Origin: Bacteroidota bacterium | GTDB lineage: Bacteria; Bacteroidota; Bacteroidia; Chitinophagales; Chitinophagaceae | Length of the DNA stretch: 64,000 nt | Assembly: GCA_026391125.1 (NCBI GenBank) | Contig: JAPLEO010000060.1 | Location: 29,729 to 93,728, forward strand | Reading direction: 5' to 3' | In this document: positions 17,623-26,408 of the stretch, in pieces | Position numbering within the stretch: the stretch's first letter is position 1 | How the letters are laid out: each line of letters opens with the position of its first letter | Position numbers and translations under genes: made by a program | Notes under the pieces: model-generated | Databases searched by the model: none | The model's input: the letters and a program-made list of their open reading frames with translations, nothing else | Told to the model about the DNA's origin: nothing

Positions 17623-19041
17623 ATGACAGATAACCAGTTTGATAACTTCTTTAGGGAGAAGCTCAAAGACCATACGGCTCCGGTGCCGGTGGGCTTATGG
17701 GAGAAAATTCGCCCTGAGAACGAAAAACGCCCCAAGGGCTTTTTTCTACGCAAAATAAATGGCACCGGATTATTGGTAGCAGCCTTATTGGTGGGTTCAG
17801 TCATAATAGGATTGTTAACCTATCAACACTCCGCTTCTGTACCGGCAACAGATGCAGCGCTGAATCAATCTAATACTTCAACAAATTCTATTTTAAATCA
17901 ATCAACATCAGAAAATAATTCTACACTTAATCCTACCCCAAATAATACTGTTTTAATTAAAGATAGTATGGTTGAAATAGTGGAAGATCCTGCCAATCAT
18001 TTTGTAAAAAATGCAATTGCAGATGCATCATCCAATGAAACAATCGTTAATAATTTTTCATTGAATACTAATGTACCAAGCATTAAAAATGAAATGCCTT
18101 TATTGCAGCCAACTACTGAAGTTCAACAAACAACTGAAAATGCTCTAGATGGCATCAATTATGTTTCTGCTCACCTGAATCAAGAAACACTTTATTTTAA
18201 TCCTGCATCTTTATCATCCTCTAATGGAAAAATAAATAAAAGTCTTGCTGCAAATGGTCACGACAAATTCATAAAATCAACCATTATTATTTGTCCCACT
18301 ATTAGAGGTAGATCTAGCTTTAATAGTGATTGGGGATTTGAACTATTTGCTTCACCTGATTATTCTTTTAAATCAGTTACCAACGTTTCTGCATCCCAAC
18401 AATACCTTGATAAAAAAGATAGTAGTGAGCAAATGCAAATTGGTTATAGTGCAGGATTTAGATTGGTTAAACCATTAAATGAACACCTCCTCTTAAAAAC
18501 TGGTCTTCAATATTCTCAGATGAATCAAAAATTCACTTATCGTAACGAGAATGAATTGAAGACTACTACTGTGATCACTACTAGAACAATTATACGTTCT
18601 CCAGGTGATACTGTAATCGTTAGTGATACAAGCACTTTACAACAAATTGGGTATAGTGTTAAAACAATTCATAATCACTTTCGCAGTATCGATATCCCTT
18701 TAACAGTAGGATACCAGTTTGGAAATGATGATCTTTCTATTGGACTTAATGCTGGTGTTATTTTCAATGTGAGCTCTTGGTATCAAGGTGAAATTCTAGA
18801 TACTTCTTTAGCACCAGTACCTATTAGTAAAGTAAGTAGTTCAATTTATAAATCAAATATTGGGTTGGGATTATATTCTAGCATTAGTGTGCTGAAAAGA
18901 ATCAATGAAAATACTCAATTATTTTTTGAACCATATTTCAGGTATAATCTTTCTAACATGACCAATAGTCAATCGCCCTATAATCAAAAGTTTCAAGTAG
19001 GCGGACTAGCAATTGGATTAAGATTTAGCTTGAATCGGTAG
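17623..19041 (+). CDS. Single-pass membrane protein with barrel-like C-terminal domain; candidate anti-sigma partner
   Basis: 472 residues from the ATG at 17623, one base after the sigma factor stop; an upstream start at 17611 is out of family context. The N-terminal 45 residues (FDNFFREKLKDHTAPVPVGL) lack a signal peptide and look cytoplasmic. One helix follows (about 49-67, LLVAALLVGSVIIGLL), then a long Asn/Ser/Thr-rich stretch, then a C-terminal domain (about 220-472) with amphipathic beta strands like the PorT/outer-membrane-beta-barrel family, ending GGLAIGLRFSLNR. A membrane helix combined with a barrel-like domain is puzzling. Coupling to the sigma gene suggests the N-terminus binds the sigma factor; that is inference. 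Confidence 0.8.
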   Translation: MTDNQFDNFFREKLKDHTAPVPVGLWEKIRPENEKRPKGFFLRKINGTGLLVAALLVGSVIIGLLTYQHSASVPATDAALNQSNTSTNSILNQSTSENNSTLNPTPNNTVLIKDSMVEIVEDPANHFVKNAIADASSNETIVNNFSLNTNVPSIKNEMPLLQPTTEVQQTTENALDGINYVSAHLNQETLYFNPASLSSSNGKINKSLAANGHDKFIKSTIIICPTIRGRSSFNSDWGFELFASPDYSFKSVTNVSASQQYLDKKDSSEQMQIGYSAGFRLVKPLNEHLLLKTGLQYSQMNQKFTYRNENELKTTTVITTRTIIRSPGDTVIVSDTSTLQQIGYSVKTIHNHFRSIDIPLTVGYQFGNDDLSIGLNAGVIFNVSSWYQGEILDTSLAPVPISKVSSSIYKSNIGLGLYSSISVLKRINENTQLFFEPYFRYNLSNMTNSQSPYNQKFQVGGLAIGLRFSLNR

Positions 19042-19094
19042 ATAACAGGCAGCAAAAAATACTATTAACGTATCTCAATATAAAAGGGATTAGA

Positions 19095-20102
19095 ATGAAA
19101 AAAATAAATGGATTGATTGGTTGCCTACTACTACTCATACTAGTAGCATGCAATAAAGAAACCTCCAACAATAATAATTTCACACTATATACAGATAACC
19201 CGCTGAATGATACAGCGTGGATCAAATCTATAACAGGTGATGCTCCAATTTATAAATTGGCAGATACCATTTTCCAAAAAATTGCGATTGTTGACTCGAT
19301 CGATTTAACAAAAGATCTTGACTTAAATTATGGAGATAGCTTGGAAGTAGAAATACATGCTGGTAGTTGTGGCAATGGCGGCATACCACAAGATGGTAGA
19401 GCAAAAATTGAAATCATCCGATTACAAACAAGAGGGGATTTTATAAAAGCATACAGACCAAACAATAGTTTCGGCTATCCACTTGAAACTGCTGGCGGCT
19501 TTTTTATTCGCATCACTAAAAATGGCACTGAATTAGCTTTAAATCCTGGGTCAAGCATTAAGATCAAGTACTATGATATTGCGCCAGCATTGCCTAACAT
19601 GCAAGCATTTTATGGAAAGGAAACATTCCCATTCCCTGTTGGTGCACTTGATTCTGCTCATACCTGGAAGAGAGATATTGATACTAGCTATATCAAAACA
19701 TTTGTAAAGCAAAGTGGTTCTACCTACAAAACCGGCTACGAATTAATTGCAACAAAACTTCGTTGGATCAGTGCACATCGTTATTTGGATAGTACCGTTG
19801 CTAAAACAAATATTTATGCCATCTTACCACCAAATTGCACCAATAAAAACACACAAGTATTTGCAGTGTTTGATAAAAGCAGAACTGTTCTTGCTTTGAG
19901 TAGCGACTTAACTACCAGAAGCTTTAAAACCGGCAATATACCACTGAGGGCAAAAATCACATTAGTATCCATTTCAAAAATCGGAAATGATCTTTACCTA
20001 GGAACTAAATTGATTAATGATGTAGGTACTGTTGTAAATTATTCAATCACGCCAGAAAAGAAATCTTTGAATCAAATTCTAGATTACTTGAACGCGCTAT
20101 AA
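19095..20102 (+). CDS. Lipoprotein of unknown function in the ECF operon
   Basis: 335 residues. The N-terminus MKKINGLIGCLLLLILVACN ends in the lipobox LVAC, so it is a lipoprotein; the following KETSNNNN linker is typical. The body is beta-rich with no motif I recognise. It lies 53 bases after the barrel-like gene and before a terminator, so it is probably the last gene of the sigma operon and may be the surface or periplasmic effector of that response. Confidence 0.8.
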   Translation: MKKINGLIGCLLLLILVACNKETSNNNNFTLYTDNPLNDTAWIKSITGDAPIYKLADTIFQKIAIVDSIDLTKDLDLNYGDSLEVEIHAGSCGNGGIPQDGRAKIEIIRLQTRGDFIKAYRPNNSFGYPLETAGGFFIRITKNGTELALNPGSSIKIKYYDIAPALPNMQAFYGKETFPFPVGALDSAHTWKRDIDTSYIKTFVKQSGSTYKTGYELIATKLRWISAHRYLDSTVAKTNIYAILPPNCTNKNTQVFAVFDKSRTVLALSSDLTTRSFKTGNIPLRAKITLVSISKIGNDLYLGTKLINDVGTVVNYSITPEKKSLNQILDYLNAL

Positions 20103-20131
20103 TATTTCAAATGAGTTTACTGGGGGTATTA

Positions 20132-20164
20132 AAGGGTTTGCAGCAATGCGGACCCTTATTTTTT
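20132..20164 (+). terminator. Terminator closing the ECF operon
   Basis: Stem AAGGGTTTGC / GCGGACCCTT with two G-U pairs, loop AGCAAT, then a T run. It overlaps the stop of the convergent gene. Confidence 0.7.
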
Positions 20165-21085
20165 GAAATCGAATAAGGTGGCTGTAAAAATTGCCCGCTC
20201 TCTTTTCTTAAATATCACATCCCAATTGCCCTTATAGCGCAATACACTTGGCACTGTAAGTCCTTGAAACTTGGTCATATCAACTTCCATGCTTACATCA
20301 AAATCATAGACACCTGCCTTATAACTCAAGCTGTATTTGCGTGCCATAACCTCGAGTGTAACCATATCAAACCAAGTGATCATTTCATCTACCACAATAT
20401 TGTCGTTTCTTAATGCCCCTAAGTCATCTTTGGGAATAATTGCAAATGTATAAGCGAGTTTTCCATGATATTCTACAATATCTAACCGATAGTTATAATA
20501 CTTTCTAGCCCTTTCATCATAAAGATCAAGTTTGTCACCGATGAAAGGAATACCGGGTATTTTTTTGCCAGGATTGAAGAACAACATTTTTAATTGCTCC
20601 TTTTTCTTTTCAATTCCAGATTTATCACTGGTTGTAAGATTTCTTCCTTTTACAATATTATTCTCACCACAAATTTTTCCAGTTGTAAAAAATATTCCAG
20701 CATATAATTCTGGTGTCATATAATTGTAGCGATGCTTTGAGTCGTAAAAATCTCCTGTTACAGTTTCCTCTAACACATCCATCGTTCTACAACCATTCTC
20801 ATGGTTCTGCCTTGTCTTACTTGACAATGATGCTTTAACTGCAGCATTTTTATCTAACATCTTAATATCATTATAAGAGGAGAAACCAAGTATCCGAAGA
20901 TTTCTAAATGCTTTGTAAAATGTTGTGTCGTCTTTGATCTGCTTCAACACTTTTTTATAATCGAAATTATTTCGAACCACCACTTCTGCCAATGTAAATG
21001 GTTGGTTCTCTACCAACACAGAAGTATCCTGTTGAGCATTAGAGTTTAAGCTAAGTAATAGGCAGATGGAAAAACAATAACGCAT
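20156..21085 (-). CDS. Secreted protein of unknown function, coupled to def
   Basis: 309 residues. The N-terminus MRYCFSICLLLSLNSNAQ is a signal peptide cut after NAQ. The body includes PFTLAEVVVR, then a KxxLKQIKDDTTFYKAFRN block seen in other Bacteroidota secreted proteins, and a C-terminal half resembling LolA/outer-membrane-lipoprotein beta structure (YYNYRLDIVEYHGKLAY). I do not recognise a named family. Its ATG overlaps the def stop by one base (TAATG), implying translational coupling, although no functional link to peptide deformylase is obvious. Confidence 0.75.
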   Translation of the reverse strand: MRYCFSICLLLSLNSNAQQDTSVLVENQPFTLAEVVVRNNFDYKKVLKQIKDDTTFYKAFRNLRILGFSSYNDIKMLDKNAAVKASLSSKTRQNHENGCRTMDVLEETVTGDFYDSKHRYNYMTPELYAGIFFTTGKICGENNIVKGRNLTTSDKSGIEKKKEQLKMLFFNPGKKIPGIPFIGDKLDLYDERARKYYNYRLDIVEYHGKLAYTFAIIPKDDLGALRNDNIVVDEMITWFDMVTLEVMARKYSLSYKAGVYDFDVSMEVDMTKFQGLTVPSVLRYKGNWDVIFKKRERAIFTATLFDFKK

Positions 21086-21663
21086 TATTTGGGGAATATC
21101 ATTTTGTAATCAACTTTTATCTTCCCTTTTGTAATATCGTTCAACTTTCCTTGCAACAATTTTTTACGAAGTGGTTTGATATAATCGATAAATAGTTTTC
21201 CTTCAATATGGTCATATTCATGAAGGATCACTCTTGCAGTGATTCCATTAAATGTTTTGGTCTGAGATTCGAAGTTTTCATCCAAATAAGTCATCGTAAC
21301 CGATTCGGCACGAAAAACGTCTTCCCGAATCTTTGGGATACTTAAACAACCTTCATTGTAAGCCCATTCTTCTCCATCCAATGAATCAATATGTGCATTG
21401 ATAAAAACTTGTTTGAGGCCTGGTCCATCAGGATAAATGTCTAACTCATCTTCTTCCAAGTTCTCAAAGATCTGGATACTGTCCATCACAAATAGGCGGA
21501 TATCCTTATTGATTTGTGGCGCAGCTAATCCAACCCCATTGCTTTCATACATGGTTTCCCACATATCTTCTATCAACTTAGAGAGATTTGGATAATCGGC
21601 CGGAATATCTTTACAAACCTTACGTAAAATAGGTGCGCCGTATGCTACAATAGGAAGAAACAT
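21085..21663 (-). CDS. def: Peptide deformylase
   Basis: 192 residues. Removes the formyl group from the initiator methionine of new proteins in the cytoplasm. All three signatures are present: GVGLAAPQ (43-50), EGCLSIP (104-110, with metal ligand C106) and HEYDH (148-152, metal ligands and catalytic Glu). The length is a little above E. coli Def because of an acidic insert (NLEEDELDIYPDGPG) common in Bacteroidota. A -7 box lies 24 bases upstream. Translationally coupled to the unknown secreted protein downstream. Confidence 0.97.
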   Translation of the reverse strand: MFLPIVAYGAPILRKVCKDIPADYPNLSKLIEDMWETMYESNGVGLAAPQINKDIRLFVMDSIQIFENLEEDELDIYPDGPGLKQVFINAHIDSLDGEEWAYNEGCLSIPKIREDVFRAESVTMTYLDENFESQTKTFNGITARVILHEYDHIEGKLFIDYIKPLRKKLLQGKLNDITKGKIKVDYKMIFPK

Positions 21664-21687
21664 GAAAATAGATTGTTATTTGAGTGG

Positions 21688-21695
21688 CAAAAATA
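21688..21695 (-). promoter_or_regulatory. TAnnTTTG -7 box of def
   Basis: Minus strand TATTTTTG, 24 bases before the ATG at 21663. Confidence 0.5.
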
Positions 21696-21726
21696 CCTTC
21701 AAAAGCCTCAACCAGCAAATTGTTGG

Positions 21727-22140
21727 CTAACTAATTGATTGTAAGTACTCCTGCAGCATGATGGTGGCAGCAATTTGGTCTACATTTCCCTTAACCTGGC
21801 GGTCTTTCTTTTTCATACCCATTTCAACCATCGCTCTAGAAGCCATTTTGGAAGTAAAGCGTTCATCTACCATTTTCAATGGAATTTGTGGGAATTCTTT
21901 TTGTAATCGTTTTACAGCTAATTCCACCAAAGGAGTTGCATGCGTTGCAGTATCGTCTAAGTTTCGTGGCTCTCCAATTAAGATCAATTCCACCTGTTCT
22001 TGTGCAAAATATTGCTTGAGATAGTCGAACAGGTCTTTGGTAAGAACAGTTGTTAATGCAGTAGCAATGATCTGCAAGGGATCGGTTACAGCCAATCCTG
22101 TTCTTTTTCCACCATAATCGATACAAATGATTCGAGCCAT
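21727..22140 (-). CDS. ruvX: Holliday junction resolvase-like / pre-16S rRNA nuclease YqgF
   Basis: 137 residues, typical for the family. RNase-H-fold motifs: CIDYGGKRTGLAVTDP at the start, LILIGEPRNLDD in the middle and VDERFTSKMA near the end, supplying the acidic active-site residues. YqgF/RuvX proteins mature the 5' end of 16S rRNA in E. coli; a resolvase role is an older assignment. Starts 9 bases after the end of the UbiA-family gene, so co-transcribed with it. Confidence 0.95.
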   Translation of the reverse strand: MARIICIDYGGKRTGLAVTDPLQIIATALTTVLTKDLFDYLKQYFAQEQVELILIGEPRNLDDTATHATPLVELAVKRLQKEFPQIPLKMVDERFTSKMASRAMVEMGMKKKDRQVKGNVDQIAATIMLQEYLQSIS

Positions 22141-22149
22141 AATTTATTA

Positions 22150-23064
22150 TTAGAATAAGAACAGATCCGTGATCACTAATACACCAAATACTACACTTGC
22201 TATACCATTGGCTGTCATAAACGCGATATTTACTTTACTCAGGTCGTTGGGTTTTACCAAACGATGCTGATAAATAAGCATTCCAATAAACACCAATACG
22301 CCGATCCAATAAATGAAATGAAATCCACCATAAAATCCAGCGCTTACTACGGTTGCAGCGCTCAATAAATGTAATAGCTCCGAAACCCTTAGTGCATTTA
22401 CAGCACCCAACACACTTGGGATTGAATGTAGTTTGTTTGTTTGATCAAAGTCGATATCCTGCATAGCATAAATGATATCGAAACCACTCACCCAGAATAG
22501 AACAGTGAATGAAAATAAAATGGGCAATACTGCAAAGTGACCAGTTACAGCAATGTATGCGCCGATTGGAGCTAGTGATAATCCTAGACCTAATACTAAA
22601 TGACAAAGCGCTGTGAAACGCTTAGTATAACTATAAAACAATATCACAAAAAGGGCAACTGGCGAAAGAAAAAAGCAAATAGGATTAATTGAATAAGTAG
22701 CAACCATAAATATGATACAATTCAATACCACAAAAAGAAAAGCACTGGTCGGAGAAATCACACCTTGTGGAATTTCTCGAATGGCGGTTCTTGGATTCAT
22801 TGCATCATAATATCTATCTAAATATCTGTTAAATGCCATTGCAGCACTTCTTGCAGTAACCATACAAATCAATACCAAGAAAAATTTAGCAACAATTAGT
22901 TGCCATGTTTCTGTAAACTCAATCCCCCAGCCAAGACGGGCATCTTCTTGTTGCGAAATATTTCCCTGCTTAAGGGCAAGAAAGAATCCGATCATTGCAA
23001 AGGGTAATGCAAAAATGGTATGTGAAAATTTTACGAGGCTTAAATATTTCTTTATTGCTGTCAT
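22150..23064 (-). CDS. UbiA-family prenyltransferase (probably quinone pathway, MqnP-like)
   Basis: 304 residues, eight to nine membrane helices. The first aspartate motif NRYLDRYYD (NxxxDxxxD) and the second, QDIDFDQTNKLHSIP, are both intact, so it should be an active aromatic prenyltransferase. NPRTAIREIPQG and the LHSIP block resemble the UbiA/MqnP branch, which attaches the isoprenoid tail to the head group of ubiquinone or, through futalosine, menaquinone. In a Bacteroidota host, menaquinone is more likely, but no other mqn or men gene is near to confirm it. It has a promoter box 28 bases upstream. Confidence 0.9.
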   Translation of the reverse strand: MTAIKKYLSLVKFSHTIFALPFAMIGFFLALKQGNISQQEDARLGWGIEFTETWQLIVAKFFLVLICMVTARSAAMAFNRYLDRYYDAMNPRTAIREIPQGVISPTSAFLFVVLNCIIFMVATYSINPICFFLSPVALFVILFYSYTKRFTALCHLVLGLGLSLAPIGAYIAVTGHFAVLPILFSFTVLFWVSGFDIIYAMQDIDFDQTNKLHSIPSVLGAVNALRVSELLHLLSAATVVSAGFYGGFHFIYWIGVLVFIGMLIYQHRLVKPNDLSKVNIAFMTANGIASVVFGVLVITDLFLF

Positions 23065-23071
23065 ATTATTT

Positions 23072-23098
23072 CAAAATTCAAAAGGCAAAATTCAAAAG
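23072..23098. repeat. Tandem direct repeat in the UbiA-family leader
   Basis: CAAAATTCAAAAG occurs twice (23072-23084 and 23086-23098) with a one-base spacer. The second copy overlaps the promoter box. Confidence 0.7.
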
Positions 23099-23100
23099 TA
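23093..23100 (-). promoter_or_regulatory. TAnnTTTG -7 box of the UbiA-family gene
   Basis: Minus strand TACTTTTG, 28 bases upstream of the ATG at 23064. Confidence 0.45.
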
Positions 23101-23105
23101 AAATA

Positions 23106-23645
23106 CTATTTTCTTAAGTCGCTTAGTTTTGGTTTGGTCAGATCCCAAAGTACAATTCCTGCTGCAACCGATATATTCAATGAATGCTTCATCCCTAATT
23201 GGGGGATTTCTATACAACCATCACAATGCGGAAGAACTGCACTATCTACTCCCTCTACTTCATTCCCAAAAACTATAGCCATCTTTTTATCGGAGGTATT
23301 GAACGATTCTAAAGAAATGCTGCCCTCCACTTGTTCTACAGCATAAATGCTATACCCATACGTTTTTAGTTCTTTGATAGCATCAATGGTATGCTCAAAA
23401 TAGAGCCAATTCACCGTTTCAGTTGCTCCTAATGCCGTTTTTTGTATATCTCTATGCGGAGGCTGAGGGGTATAACCACAAAGGCAAATGGCTTCGATTC
23501 TAAACGCGTCAGAACTACGAAACACGCTTCCTACATTATGCATGCTCCTGATATTGTCTAATACCACCACGATCGGATTCTTCTTTGCTTCCTTAAATTC
23601 AGCAACTGACATCCTATCCAACTCGTCCATACTCAGTTTACGCAT
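23106..23645 (-). CDS. TrmH/SpoU-family RNA 2'-O-methyltransferase
   Basis: 179 residues, a minimal SpoU (SPOUT) domain without the extra N-terminal substrate domain. Motifs: IRSMHNVGSVFRSSDAF (motif 1 with the catalytic Arg), MAIVFGNEVEGVD (motif 2) and LGMKHSLNISVAAGIVL (motif 3), forming the knotted SAM site. It methylates a ribose in tRNA or rRNA; the target is unknown. A perfect -7 box ends only 4 bases before the ATG. Divergent from mutS. Confidence 0.93.
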   Translation of the reverse strand: MRKLSMDELDRMSVAEFKEAKKNPIVVVLDNIRSMHNVGSVFRSSDAFRIEAICLCGYTPQPPHRDIQKTALGATETVNWLYFEHTIDAIKELKTYGYSIYAVEQVEGSISLESFNTSDKKMAIVFGNEVEGVDSAVLPHCDGCIEIPQLGMKHSLNISVAAGIVLWDLTKPKLSDLRK

Positions 23646-23649
23646 GGCG

Positions 23650-23657
23650 CAAAGTTA
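23650..23657 (-). promoter_or_regulatory. TAnnTTTG -7 box of the TrmH-like gene, adjacent to ATG
   Basis: Minus strand TAACTTTG with 4 bases (CGCC) to the ATG at 23645; predicts a leaderless or nearly leaderless mRNA. Confidence 0.6.
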
Positions 23658-23750
23658 ATTGCATCCAAAGCCCTGATAAAATTATTTTAGTATTTCTACA
23701 TTCTTTTCCACATCCTGACCTTTACAGGCAGGGGCTTGAGCCCATAGAAG

Positions 23751-23758
23751 TATATTTG
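23751..23758 (+). promoter_or_regulatory. TAnnTTTG -7 box of mutS, adjacent to ATG
   Basis: TATATTTG with 5 bases (TCGCC) to the ATG at 23764. Together with the divergent box at 23650-23657 it defines a compact two-way promoter region. Confidence 0.6.
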
Positions 23759-23763
23759 TCGCC

Positions 23764-26403
23764 ATGTCGAAATCTTTCGCTGATACTCCACTTATGCAAC
23801 AGCATCGGGCTATTAAACAAAAATATCCAGATGCCATCCTTTTGTTCAGGGTAGGTGATTTTTATGAGACATTTGGAGAGGATGCTGTAATTGCTTCAAA
23901 AGCGCTGGGCATTACTTTAACTAAAAGAAATAATGGGGCTGCTTCTTCAAGCGAACTTGCTGGATTTCCGCATCACGCGTTGGATACCTATTTGCATAAA
24001 TTGGTTAAAGCGGGTTATAGAGTTGCGATATGTGACCAACTAGAAGACCCGAAAACTGTCAAAGGAATTGTAAAAAGAGGCGTTACAGAACTCGTTACAC
24101 CCGGCATTGCAACCAACGATAAATTGCTTGAGCAGAATAGTAATAATTTCTTGGCAGCCTTACAATTTACAGATGATGTTTTGGGAATTGCATTTCTTGA
24201 CATTTCAACAGGCGAATTTTTTGCGGCTGAAGGAAATGCAGAATACATTGATAAATTATTGCAAAGTTTAAAACCTGCCGAAGTAATTTTTCAGAGAAGT
24301 TTTCAAAAACAATTCAAAGAAATATTCGGACCAAAATTCTATACCTATACCCTGGAGAGCTGGATCTTCGAAGAAGCATTCGCTACCGAAAGCTTATTAA
24401 AACACTTTCAAACTCATTCTTTAAAAGGATTTGGAATAGAAAAAATGCAGCAGGGAATCATTGCTGCAGGAGCAATCCTATATTATTTAAAACAAACTGA
24501 ACATCCGAATCTTCAACACATCAGTTCTATTCAAAGAATTGAAAGGGATGATTTTCTTTGGATGGATCGGTTCACCATTCGTAACCTAGAACTATTGCAT
24601 ACTGGCTTCGAACAGAGCAACAGTTTAATAAAAGTGCTCGACAATACCGTTAGCGCCATGGGTGCGAGACTCTTGCATCGTTGGATGGTGTTTCCTTTAA
24701 AAGACATCACAAGAATCAATGAAAGACTAGATGCAGTTGCTTATTTTATTCTGCAAACTGATTTAAGAAAACAAATTGCACAGTCAGTTAAATTGTGTGG
24801 AGATGTTGAGCGATTAGTAAGTAAGATCCCAATGAAGAAAATTAGTCCGCGTGAAGTGTTACAACTTGCTCATGGACTTCACCAAACCAGCATCATTAAA
24901 AAAGCTTGTGAAGCAAGCGAAAACCCATACATACAAAGGCTTTCAGACGCACTAAATCCTTGTCAGTTCATTGCCGATAAAATATATAAAGAGATCAGCG
25001 ACACCCCTCCTGCCTTGGCCAATAAAGGCAACTTGATAAAAGCTGGGATCCATGAAGAACTGGATGAATTGCGAGGCATCGCAAATGGCGGAAAAGATTT
25101 CTTAGTGAACATTCAACAAAGAGAAGCTGAAAGAACCGGAATTTCTTCCTTAAAAATCAGTTTCAATAATGTGTTTGGCTACTACTTAGAAGTAACCAAT
25201 TCTCAAAAAAATAAAGTTCCTGTTGAATGGATCAGGAAACAAACACTGGCAAACGCAGAAAGATATATTACACCTGAACTAAAGGTCTACGAAGAAAAAA
25301 TCACAGGTGCAGAAGAAAAGATCTTAGCGATTGAGTTAGACATATTCGACAAATTATTGTTGGCATTACAGGATTATATTGCTCCTATACAAGTGAATGG
25401 AAATGTTTTGGCAACACTTGACTGCTTAATCTGTTTTTCAGAAAATGCACTGCAATACAATTATAAAAAACCTTTATTACATGAGGGTTTCGAATTGTTG
25501 TTGAAAGATAGTCGTCACCCTGTGATCGAAAGAAATTTGCCTCCTGGTGAAGATTATATTACAAATGACATTTCATTAGATCCCTCTGAGCAACAACTGA
25601 TTATTTTAACTGGACCAAACATGAGTGGTAAGAGTGCCATCCTACGCCAAACCGCGTTGATCACACTCATGTCGCATATGGGAAGTTTCGTGCCTGTGAG
25701 CTCAGCAAGAATTCCATTAACCGATAAAATATTTACTCGTGTTGGGGCAAGTGATAATTTGAGTGGTGGGGAATCAACTTTCATGGTGGAGATGAACGAA
25801 ACCGCTAGTATCATTAACAATATTTCTCAGCGCAGTTTGATTTTATTAGATGAAATTGGAAGAGGCACTTCTACATATGATGGCATTTCCATTGCCTGGA
25901 GTATTGTTGAATATTTACACCAATCACCAGCAGCACCCAAAACATTATTTGCCACGCACTATCATGAATTGAATGAACTGGAAGCAAAATTGCCAAGGGT
26001 CAAGAATTTTCATATCACCAATAAAGAAGTGGGCAATAAAATTATCTTCCTTCGCAAACTAGCACCTGGTGGAAGTGTGCACAGTTTTGGTATTCATGTA
26101 GCTAAAATGGCCGGTATGCCTGCTTCTCTGATCGACAGAGCAAACGAGATCCTAGCACAACTAGAAGAAAAACAATTCGATGAAGATTCGGAGGAGCATT
26201 CTAGTCAAATGCAACAATCGAAAAAGCATATAGAAAAACAAGTGAAGGAATTGAACCATCCAAAAATGCAGTTATCGATATTTGATGCGCATTCTCAAAC
26301 ATTTGATGATATCCGTAAGCGTTTAAATGATATCGACATCAATAGACTAACGCCGGTGGAAGCGCTGATGAAACTCAATGAGATAAAAGGGTTAATTAAA
26401 TAG
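23764..26403 (+). CDS. mutS: DNA mismatch repair protein MutS
   Basis: 879 residues, full-length MutS1. N-terminal mismatch-binding domain contains the Phe-x-Glu motif in GDFYETFGEDA. The core and clamp domains follow. The ATPase has Walker A GPNMSGKS (617-624), the LSGGESTFMVEM signature, Walker B LILLDEIGRGTS and the TLFATHYHEL block. A C-terminal tail (KQLEH-like, ending NEIKGLIK) carries the dimer helix. Recognises mispairs in the cytoplasm and recruits MutL, which is not in this window. It ends 5 bases from the convergent GNAT gene. Confidence 0.98.
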   Translation: MSKSFADTPLMQQHRAIKQKYPDAILLFRVGDFYETFGEDAVIASKALGITLTKRNNGAASSSELAGFPHHALDTYLHKLVKAGYRVAICDQLEDPKTVKGIVKRGVTELVTPGIATNDKLLEQNSNNFLAALQFTDDVLGIAFLDISTGEFFAAEGNAEYIDKLLQSLKPAEVIFQRSFQKQFKEIFGPKFYTYTLESWIFEEAFATESLLKHFQTHSLKGFGIEKMQQGIIAAGAILYYLKQTEHPNLQHISSIQRIERDDFLWMDRFTIRNLELLHTGFEQSNSLIKVLDNTVSAMGARLLHRWMVFPLKDITRINERLDAVAYFILQTDLRKQIAQSVKLCGDVERLVSKIPMKKISPREVLQLAHGLHQTSIIKKACEASENPYIQRLSDALNPCQFIADKIYKEISDTPPALANKGNLIKAGIHEELDELRGIANGGKDFLVNIQQREAERTGISSLKISFNNVFGYYLEVTNSQKNKVPVEWIRKQTLANAERYITPELKVYEEKITGAEEKILAIELDIFDKLLLALQDYIAPIQVNGNVLATLDCLICFSENALQYNYKKPLLHEGFELLLKDSRHPVIERNLPPGEDYITNDISLDPSEQQLIILTGPNMSGKSAILRQTALITLMSHMGSFVPVSSARIPLTDKIFTRVGASDNLSGGESTFMVEMNETASIINNISQRSLILLDEIGRGTSTYDGISIAWSIVEYLHQSPAAPKTLFATHYHELNELEAKLPRVKNFHITNKEVGNKIIFLRKLAPGGSVHSFGIHVAKMAGMPASLIDRANEILAQLEEKQFDEDSEEHSSQMQQSKKHIEKQVKELNHPKMQLSIFDAHSQTFDDIRKRLNDIDINRLTPVEALMKLNEIKGLIK

Positions 26404-26408
26404 GGGCT

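Noticed and set aside
21758..22024. Open frame on the plus strand inside ruvX
   Set aside because: Shadow of the ruvX coding strand; no start signal or motif.
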